Shown here: piece after piece, positions 50,861 through 56,588 of the stretch
How the letters are laid out: the number at the start of each line of letters is the position of its first letter
Position numbering within the stretch: position 1 is the first letter of the stretch
NCBI GenBank assembly: GCA_020846145.1
Contig: JADLEL010000189.1
Coordinates: 1-56,588 of the forward strand
Direction of reading: 5' to 3'
From: Pirellulales bacterium
GTDB lineage: Bacteria > Planctomycetota > Planctomycetia > Pirellulales > Thermoguttaceae
DNA: 56,588 nt
Made by a program: the position numbers and the translations under genes
The notes under the pieces: generated by a model
What the model saw: the letters and a program-made list of their open reading frames with translations, nothing else
Databases searched by the model: none
Told to the model about the DNA's origin: nothing

Positions 50861-51352
50861 CTATTTCGCCTGATGCTTGAAGCGAATCTGATTGGCCTCG
50901 TCCAACTTGGAAAGATCGTAGCGGATTTCGCTATAACGGTCGGATTCCACTTTTTCCGGTTTTCCCGGCTTCGGACGTTCCAGCCCGGCGCGTTCCAACA
51001 GCGACTTGCCGAAAATCTCCTTCTCCACCAACGTATCGCTCGGCGGCGGACCGACCGCCCCTAATTCGGCGGGCGAATAGCGGAGTTCGTAATTGTGCTT
51101 CGCGATCGCCACCGTGTCGCCGGGATCGATCCGTTTTTCGGTTACCCGCACCCCGTTGACCTTGATCCCGTTGCGGCTGTTCTGATCGCGTATGTACCAA
51201 TACCCCCCATTGATCGATAATTGACAATGATGGGCCGAAACATTGCCGAAACGCAGCACGATATCGCAGCTCTCCCGCCGGCCGATCAACAAGTTCTTCT
51301 TGAGGAGGGGAATGGGGTCTCCGCCCTTGATCGGAATCAATTCGCCATACAT
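50861..51352 (-). CDS. Small FHA domain protein
   Basis: The 163-residue protein starts MYGELIPIKGGDPIPLLKKN and has a complete FHA domain (residues ~17-95): LLIGRRESCDIVL, NVSAHHCQLSI, DQNSRNGIKVNGVRV. The C-terminal part is charged. It binds phosphothreonine and may serve the kinases of this organism. The start is certain: GAGGG lies 8-13 bases before ATG 51352. A longer frame to 51562 would begin within the MITE and is false. Confidence 0.9.
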   Translation of the reverse strand: MYGELIPIKGGDPIPLLKKNLLIGRRESCDIVLRFGNVSAHHCQLSINGGYWYIRDQNSRNGIKVNGVRVTEKRIDPGDTVAIAKHNYELRYSPAELGAVGPPPSDTLVEKEIFGKSLLERAGLERPKPGKPEKVESDRYSEIRYDLSKLDEANQIRFKHQAK

Positions 51353-51439
51353 GATGAACCCTCTTGAGTGGAAATGCACACGGGCTAGGATTGATCGGTA
51401 GGATGGTTTTCCCGCCGATCTAATCGGGATCGAAAATCG

Positions 51440-51644
51440 GTAACCGTTCATAGGGGACTGTCCCGATTTTCGCGGCGCAAAAGATGGTGGCACCGTAAAA
51501 ATGTTTAATCGCCGCGAAAATGGGACTGTCCCCCTCGCGCCGCGGGAAGGGGACAGGTCCATGTTTTCGGCCTACCGTTTGTCCGCAATATACGTTATCC
51601 CGCCGAAAAATGGACCAGTCCCCGATCGGGGCGCGAACGCTCTC
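51440..51644 (-). mobile_element. MITE family A, copy 6, with 7/8 target duplication
   Basis: This full-length copy is in reverse orientation, starting GTAACCGTTCA. The flanks are GAAAATCG (51432-51439) and GATAATCG (51645-51652), equal in 7 of 8. It stands in the divergent region between the FHA gene and the radical SAM gene. A single half of the family P palindrome (GACAGGTTGGAAACCTGTC, 51656-51674) follows. Confidence 0.9.
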
Positions 51645-51716
51645 GATAATCGGTTGACAGGTTGGAAACCTGTCCCACATCACTCCCTCCCTCTTTTAGT
51701 GTAGTCGGGAATTAAA

Positions 51717-52688
51717 TTGTCGTCAATTCATTCGAACAACTCGAATCCTTCTTTGCCCGATTGGCTTGCAGCCGGCCATTCCTATTATTCGCTCAATTAC
51801 TTTTATAAGCAAAAATTCGGCGAAAAAATCCGTAAAATCAGCCTCGACGCCGGTTTGGACTGTCCCAATCGGGACGGAACCCTCGGGCGCGGAGGGTGCA
51901 TCTTTTGCGATCCCGCGAGTTTTAGCCCCAGCCGCCGACTGAATCTCGCTTCGCTTTCCGCCCAAATGGAAGAGGGGATGCGGCAGCCTTTGGTTCGCTC
52001 CCCCGCGCAACGTTTTATCGCCTATTTTCAGCCGGCAACCAACACTTACGGTCCCCTCGACCGGCTTCGAGCACATTATGAAGAGGCCATTTCTCACCCC
52101 AAAATAGTGGGATTGGCCGTCGGTACGCGCCCCGATTGCGTGCCCGATGAAGTTTTGGATTTATTGGCGGAATTGGCGCGAAGGACTTTCGTGCAGATCG
52201 AGTACGGCCTGCAAAGCTCCCATAACCGCTCGCTTCGGTGGATGAATCGGGGGCATACTTATGAAACCTTTTTGGATGCCGTCCGCCGCAGCCGGGAAAG
52301 GAACCTTCAAGTCGGAGTCCACCTCATCTTGGGCCTGCCGAGCGAAACGCGAGAAGATATGCGAATCACGGCCCGCGAACTGGCGAAGTTGAATCTCCAT
52401 TCGCTGAAGTTCCATAATCTCTATGCCGTAAAAAATACGCGTTTGGCCGAAATGGCACATCGCGGAGAAGTCGTTTTGCCCGAGATGGCGGACTATATTT
52501 CGTGGGTCGTCGATTTTCTGGAATTGACGCCGCCGAATGTCGTCATCGATCGGCTTTGCGGCGATGCGCCCGCAGAGTATCTCCTTGGTCCGCCCTGGTG
52601 CGTCAACAAATCCGCCGTTAAACGGGCCGTGGAAGAGGAATTCCGCCGCCGGGGAACGCGGCAGGGCGTGATGAATGCTGAATGCTGA
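51717..52688 (+). CDS. TIGR01212-type radical SAM protein (YhcC)
   Basis: The 323-residue protein has the radical SAM start CPNRDGTLGRGGCIFC, whose spacing is that of TIGR01212, and IEYGLQSSHNRSLRWMNRGHTYETFLDAV, a family signature. HLILGLPSETREDM is a later motif. The reaction is unknown; E. coli YhcC is the model. The only acceptable start is TTG 51717, with TCGGGA seven bases before. The C terminus (GTRQGVMNAEC) ends in a short stretch that could be read-through into the repeat area. Confidence 0.92.
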   Translation: MSSIHSNNSNPSLPDWLAAGHSYYSLNYFYKQKFGEKIRKISLDAGLDCPNRDGTLGRGGCIFCDPASFSPSRRLNLASLSAQMEEGMRQPLVRSPAQRFIAYFQPATNTYGPLDRLRAHYEEAISHPKIVGLAVGTRPDCVPDEVLDLLAELARRTFVQIEYGLQSSHNRSLRWMNRGHTYETFLDAVRRSRERNLQVGVHLILGLPSETREDMRITARELAKLNLHSLKFHNLYAVKNTRLAEMAHRGEVVLPEMADYISWVVDFLELTPPNVVIDRLCGDAPAEYLLGPPWCVNKSAVKRAVEEEFRRRGTRQGVMNAEC

Positions 52689-52802
52689 ATGCCGCTTGCA
52701 TCCATACATTCATCATTCATCATTCATCATTTATCATTTATCATTTTTTCATCCCCCATCCCCTATCCCCTATCCCCTATCTCACGTATGCTTATCATAG
52801 CC

Positions 52803-53273
52803 TTGGAGCGGACTGGATGGCCGCTGGCCGAGCGTTCGTTTAAGCCGCCATATCGGCTTTCAAGAACCTCGACGAGAGGAAAGTCCGGGCACCGCAGGAC
52901 ATGGTGATGGGTAACGCCCACCGACCGCGAGGTCAGGGAAAGTGCAACAGAAAGCAAACCGCCTGAGGATTCAACGCCGGAGCGATCCGGTCGAAAATTC
53001 TCAGGTAAGGGTGAAACGGTAAGGTAAGAGCTTACCAGCAGGCCGGGCGACCGGTCTGGCTAGGCAAACCCCACCCGGTGCAAGGTCAAACAGGAAGCAG
53101 CTCGCCGCCGAAGGACCGCGTTCCTTCCGGCGCGTGCGGGGCGCGGTCCGTGCCCTTATCGACTTCCGGGTGGACCGCTTGAGGCGGCGAGCAATCGCCG
53201 TCCTAGAGAAATGGCCATTAACCCCGTGGGTCTTCCCCAGGGTACGGAACCCGGCTTATAGGTCCGCTCCAAG
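52803..53273 (+). ncRNA. rnpB: RNase P RNA (type A)
   Basis: The P1 stem is formed by TTGGAGCGGAC at the start (52803) and GTCCGCTCCAA at the end (53263-53273). The conserved cores are present: GAGGAAAGTCCGGGCACCGCAGGACA (CR-I), GGTAACGCCCACC, GAGGTCAGGGAAAGTGCAACAGAAA and CGGGCGACCGGTCTGGCTAGGCAAACCCCACCCGGTGCAAG, and the 3' CR-V region. It removes 5' leaders from tRNA precursors. At 471 bases it is longer than many bacterial P RNAs, with an extended stem around 53110-53200. A T run (53274-53281) follows P1 directly and probably terminates it. Confidence 0.96.
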
Positions 53274-53373
53274 CTTTTTTTCGGGATTAGAGAACGAGAA
53301 TTCCCGATTTCTTGGCCCTAATCCCCAATCTCTAATTTCTAATCTCCAATTTCTAATCCCCAATCCCTTTCTT

Positions 53374-53850
53374 TTACCGCCTCCCTTTCTTATCGCTGGG
53401 CACCAGTTCGCTATCGATAAACTGGATCAGCTTGGAAATGCAGAGTTGATTCACGCTGGCGCGGCATTGGTAAGCTTCCTCGATCAAGGTCTCGTGGACG
53501 CTTTTCGGAATACGAACGGTGATCACCTGAATTTCTTCGCCGTCATCCTCGATTTTCGGTGCATTCGGCTTGCCTTTTTCCGCAGCTTGCCCCTCCTTGC
53601 TTTTGTCTTTTTTGGCGAATTTCTTTGCGCGCAGTTTCGTTAGCAGATAATGGATTTCCCGATAGGCTTCGCTTTGTTCGAAATCCTCAAGCTGACATTG
53701 CGTGAGAAAGGTTTGACGGACGAGTCCATCCACGCCTAAAAGTTCCCGATAATAAGTGATCCAGTCAGGATTTTTTGCATATAACTCTTCGGCGATATTC
53801 AAGATTTCGAAATGTTTTTCAATTTGGCTGCTTGACGTTTCCGTACTCAT
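53374..53850 (-). CDS. Ribbon-helix-helix-like protein with charged linker
   Basis: This 158-residue protein has an N-terminal helical part (residues ~1-85) and a Lys/Glu-rich linker (KKDKSKEGQAAEKGKPN). The C-terminal segment IQVITVRIPKSVHETLIEEAYQCRASVNQLCISKL has the strand-helix-helix pattern of RHH DNA-binding antitoxins such as HicB or CopG. No toxin gene is next to it. AAGGAG lies before ATG 53850. Its lower GC content than its neighbours suggests it may be acquired. It is best called a possible regulator or orphan antitoxin. Confidence 0.65.
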   Translation of the reverse strand: MSTETSSSQIEKHFEILNIAEELYAKNPDWITYYRELLGVDGLVRQTFLTQCQLEDFEQSEAYREIHYLLTKLRAKKFAKKDKSKEGQAAEKGKPNAPKIEDDGEEIQVITVRIPKSVHETLIEEAYQCRASVNQLCISKLIQFIDSELVPSDKKGRR

Positions 53851-54108
53851 GCCTAACTCCTTGAGGTAATTAAAAAAATGACTTTTCCACGATGCCGTCT
53901 TCATACGGCTACGGGAAAAGTATCTCAAGAAGTCAAGCTCGCGCCAGATGTGCTTGCAATGCAAGCACTTACGCCAATGCATGCAGTGTGCATTATTTCT
54001 AGGCGTCCGTGCTTATTTATTGCGCATCGAATAACTGCCCAATCATTAGGCAGAAGAAAAAATCCCATTTCCTAAAGTGTCTCATCGCCGACATCCGAAA
54101 AACGTATA

Positions 54109-54255
54109 ATTTTAGCCGAATGGAGTAACCTATTGTGTAATGTGGGAAAAGGGGAAAGAGGAAAAATGGGAAATGATTTTCAGCTTGTTTCTTGCCTTAT
54201 TTAGTCTAAAAAAACTATTTTCCCTTTTTCCATTTTCCCTCTTTTCCCTCCCCTT
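54109..54255 (+). repeat. Direct repeat family M, left copy flanking lysC
   Basis: It starts ATTTTAGCCGAATGGAGTAA and continues with GGGAAAAGGGGAAAGAGGAAA. The sequence recurs from 56467 to the window end with few changes, an offset of 2358 bases that brackets lysC. It includes inverted purine and pyrimidine runs (GGAAAGAGG / CCCTCTTTTCC) that could fold. Confidence 0.85.
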
Positions 54256-54407
54256 ACACTGACTTCATTCCGCTAAATAGATACCGAAAAGCGAACTTTT
54301 TACTTTGTGCCGACCATGAACTCGAATACGCCTCGTCAAATCGCTCGAAACGGCCCTTTACGGACAGAGGGGGGTTTGGAATAATGCGAAACGGTATTTA
54401 GCCGCTG

Positions 54408-54472
54408 GTAGGTTATGCTTCAGCATAACAGCCTGTTTTTCGACCAAGGCGGTATGCTGAAGCAGAACCTAC
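54408..54472 (+). repeat. Palindromic repeat family N
   Basis: GTAGGTTATGCTTCAGCATA and its complement (TATGCTGAAGCAGAACCTAC) enclose a 19-base loop. It lies 49 bases upstream of the lysC start. Confidence 0.8.
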
Positions 54473-54520
54473 GGCATGCCCCCTCCTTACGCCCCCCCTG
54501 ACAACTTTTTCCCCCTAACC

Positions 54521-56332
54521 ATGTCCATTATCGTTCAAAAATTCGGCGGAACCAGCGTTGCGGACAGCAAGAAAATTCTCGCGGCGGCGCGGAAGGCGAT
54601 CCGCGCGAAAATGGACGGCCACCAGGTCGTGACGGTCGTCAGCGCGATGGGTCAAAATACCGACGTGCTGATCGATCTAGCCAAGCAAATCACCGACAAC
54701 CCTCCCCCCCGGGAAATGGACATGCTCCTCGCGACCGGCGAACAGGTGAGCGTCGCCCTCATGGCGATGGCCATTCATTCGCTGGGGCACGAGGCTATCA
54801 GTCTGACGGGCGCGCAGATCGGAATCATCACCGACAGCACCCACACCAAGGCGCGAATCCACTCGATCTCGACCGACCGCATCCATAAATATCTGGACCG
54901 GGGAAATATCGTCATCGCGGCCGGATTCCAAGGGATCGACGATGCGTTCAACATCACCACCCTGGGGCGGGGCGGGAGCGACACCACCGCCGTGGCCTTG
55001 GCCGCGGTGTTGGGCGCCGTCTCCTGCGAAATCTACACCGACGTCGATGGCGTTTACACCACCGATCCGCGGATCATGCCCGAAGCCCGCCGCGTCGCCC
55101 AAATCAGCTACGACGAAATGCTCGAGCTGGCCTCGGCCGGGGCGGCGGTGATGCACAACCGCTCGATCGAGTTCGCCAAAAACTTCTCAGTGCCGGTGCA
55201 CGTGCGGAGCAGTTTCAGCGACGTGCCCGGCACGATGATCGTCCATGAGCCGGAAGCCCCGAACATGGCCGTCTGCGGCGCCGCCTTGAGCAAGGACGAG
55301 GCCCGGGTTACCATTCGCGGGGTGCCCGACCATCCCGGCACGGCTCATGCCATCTTTTCGCGGATCGCCGCCAAGAACATCCCCATCGACATGATCGTCC
55401 AGAGCGAAGGCGCGCAGGGCATGGCCGATATGTCCTTTTCCGTTTCCCGCGACGACCTGGGGCACATCATGCAGGTGATGGAGGAAGCCAAGAAGGAATT
55501 GAACGCCGAGGCCGTCACCTTCGACGACGACGTGGCCAAGGTCTCCGTCGTCGGCCTGGGCATGGCGACGCAAACCGGCGTGGCCGGCGCGATGTTCACC
55601 GCGCTGGCCGAAAAGGGGATCAATATCGAGATGATCACCACCAGCGAGATCAAAATATCGGTGCTGGTCGCCCGGGAACACGCCGTGGAAGCCCTCCGCA
55701 CCGTGCACGGCGCGTTCCAACTCAGCGTCCCCCCCCGCGACTGCATGAAACACGGCGAAGGCTCCCAGGCGGCGCCGATGAAGCTCGACACGCCCACGCT
55801 CTTGCGGCGGTTGGAAAAAGTCGCGCAGCTCGAACGGCTCGAGAAACTGATCATCGACGAAATCGCCCTCGACGAAACGCAGGCCATGATCACTTTCGTC
55901 GGACTGGCCGACATCCCCGGCCTGGCCGCCCAGACGTTCGACGAACTGGCCGAGGCGGGCATCGTGGTCGATATGATCGTGCAGAGCATCGGCCGCGAGA
56001 ACCGGGCCGACATCTCCGTTACCGTCAAACGCGCGGAGTTGGAAAAATCGCTCGCGGTCGCCAAGGAAATCGCCAAGTCTTTGAGCTGCCCGATGCCGAC
56101 CTACGCGGCGAAAGTCGCCAAACTTTCGGTCTTCGGCACGGGCATCAAGAGCCACAGCGGCGTGGCCAGCCGCATGTTCCGCGCGCTCTCCGAATCGCGG
56201 ATCAATCTTGAACTCATCAGCACCAGCGAGGTCCGCATCAACGTCGTCGTCGATGGCGCTTGCGGCGCGCGGGCCTTGGCCGCGCTGAAAAAGGAATTCG
56301 CCGACTCGCTGGTGTCGGGAAACGGGGAATAG
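54521..56332 (+). CDS. lysC: Aspartate kinase with four ACT domains
   Basis: The 603-residue enzyme phosphorylates aspartate at the start of lysine, threonine and methionine synthesis. The N-terminal kinase domain begins VQKFGGTSVAD and includes LATGEQVSVALM, TTLGRGGSDTTAVALAA and the YTDVDGVYTTDPR motif. After about residue 265 there are two ACT pairs instead of the usual one (for example SVVGLGMATQTGVAGAMF and SVFGTGIKSHSGVASRMF). Two ACT pairs occur in planctomycete and some cyanobacterial enzymes and allow more than one feedback ligand. ATG 54521 begins the conserved MSIIVQKFGG start. Direct repeats (54109 and 56467) bracket the gene. Confidence 0.95.
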   Translation: MSIIVQKFGGTSVADSKKILAAARKAIRAKMDGHQVVTVVSAMGQNTDVLIDLAKQITDNPPPREMDMLLATGEQVSVALMAMAIHSLGHEAISLTGAQIGIITDSTHTKARIHSISTDRIHKYLDRGNIVIAAGFQGIDDAFNITTLGRGGSDTTAVALAAVLGAVSCEIYTDVDGVYTTDPRIMPEARRVAQISYDEMLELASAGAAVMHNRSIEFAKNFSVPVHVRSSFSDVPGTMIVHEPEAPNMAVCGAALSKDEARVTIRGVPDHPGTAHAIFSRIAAKNIPIDMIVQSEGAQGMADMSFSVSRDDLGHIMQVMEEAKKELNAEAVTFDDDVAKVSVVGLGMATQTGVAGAMFTALAEKGINIEMITTSEIKISVLVAREHAVEALRTVHGAFQLSVPPRDCMKHGEGSQAAPMKLDTPTLLRRLEKVAQLERLEKLIIDEIALDETQAMITFVGLADIPGLAAQTFDELAEAGIVVDMIVQSIGRENRADISVTVKRAELEKSLAVAKEIAKSLSCPMPTYAAKVAKLSVFGTGIKSHSGVASRMFRALSESRINLELISTSEVRINVVVDGACGARALAALKKEFADSLVSGNGE

Positions 56333-56373
56333 CGCTTCAACGGCTGCTTCTCGAAATCGTCCGATCTGCGGCG

Positions 56374-56397
56374 AGCCGAGGGATTTATCCCTCGGCT
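56374..56397 (+). repeat. Short palindrome after lysC (family H-like)
   Basis: AGCCGAGGGATTTATCCCTC is completed to AGCCGAGGG-N6-CCCTCGGCT. The core GGGATTTATCCC resembles the family H hairpin. It has no T run. Confidence 0.7.
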
Positions 56398-56466
56398 GGT
56401 GCCAGAAGTCGATTTGGTCGTGTCTAAGGGCAAGTGGGCGTTCCGCGTGATTTGCATTTTTGTATC

Positions 56467-56588
56467 ATTTTAGCCGAATGGAGTAACCTATTGTGTAATG
56501 TGGAAAAAGGGGAAAGAGGAAAAATGGAAATTGTTTTCAGCTTGTTTCTTGCCTTTTTTAGTATTAAAAAACTATTTTTCCCTTTTTC
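56467..56588 (+). repeat. Direct repeat family M, right copy (cut by window end)
   Basis: This copy of 54109-54255 starts at ATTTTAGCCGAATGG and runs to the end of the window. Nothing else is seen between the lysC stop and it except the small palindrome at 56374. Confidence 0.85.

Larger units (their letters stand above)
53851..54520. other. Gene-free region before lysC
   Basis: Holds the family M direct repeat (54109-54255) and the family N palindrome (54408-54472). I see no gene and no lysine-riboswitch core. The ~60 bases before lysC are C- and T-rich without a clear ribosome binding site. Confidence 0.5.

Noticed and set aside
50861..51562. Longer version of the small FHA protein
   Set aside because: The first 70 codons are MITE and flanking sequence; the ATG at 51352 has its own ribosome binding site and starts the FHA domain.
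54256..54520. Lysine riboswitch before lysC
   Set aside because: None of the conserved lysine-riboswitch core motifs could be found; the region holds repeats and C/T-rich sequence.
1..56588. tRNA genes
   Set aside because: No stretch with a T-loop GTTCGAA and matching acceptor stem was seen by eye; a covariance search would be needed to be sure.

Overview
The window looks like chromosomal DNA from an uncultured or poorly known planctomycete (Planctomycetota). It is GC-rich. It carries a four-ACT aspartokinase, HEXXH (DUF1570-type) and TPR proteins of planctomycete type, and a Ser/Thr kinase fused to a tubulin-like domain. Its intergenic spaces are packed with several families of palindromic repeats. 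I infer the phylum from gene style; no rRNA is present to prove it.

Layout. 1-4.2 kb: a membrane-anchored SurA-like protein and an inositol-monophosphatase-family enzyme, both next to copies of a MITE. 4.2-8.9 kb: an ArsR-controlled operon with an ArsP/SO_0444-type permease, a CPKC mini-thioredoxin, a DGC zinc-binding protein, two ArsF-like thioredoxin-fold proteins and an ArsG/CcdA-like permease, resembling the organoarsenical arsEFG set. 9-15.3 kb: a sugar porter, a secreted OmpH-like protein, a trypsin-like protease and a SEC-C/TPR protein. 15.4-26 kb: housekeeping genes (argJ, a PIG-L deacetylase, a thioredoxin-fold lipoprotein without its CxxC, aspS, miaA, tkt, a phosphodiester glycosidase). 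26-32.6 kb: a signalling island with kinase-tubulin and FHA-degenerate-EAL genes overlapping by 20 nt, and a divergent receiver-degenerate-GGDEF-CBS protein. 32.8-41.6 kb: a BI-1 family protein, an aldolase-like protein, a creatininase, a YhcG nuclease, a TMTC-like TPR membrane protein and a HEXXH protein. 42-44.8 kb: hcp with a divergent Crp/Fnr regulator that has a perfect FNR box in its leader. 44.8-46.6 kb: an AT-richer, probably acquired ATPase + DUF4276 pair. 46.6-56.6 kb: a beta-solenoid-like protein, a DUF58 protein, hflX, rsgA, a small FHA protein, a TIGR01212 radical SAM protein, the RNase P RNA, an RHH-like protein and lysC.

Mobile and repeat landscape. The most striking structure is a ~205-bp non-autonomous element present six times (1, 3022, 24568, 30948, 32647, 51440). 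It has GTAASCGTTCAC terminal inverted repeats. Three copies have 8-bp target duplications (one perfect, two at 7 of 8), as expected for an IS66-type MITE. One copy landed on the start codon of a gene and another supplies a stop codon. Other palindromic families sit between genes, and three genes (miaA, tkt, the TMTC-like gene) carry palindromes in frame inside the coding sequence, recalling Rickettsia palindromic elements. No tRNA, CRISPR array or intact transposase gene was recognised.
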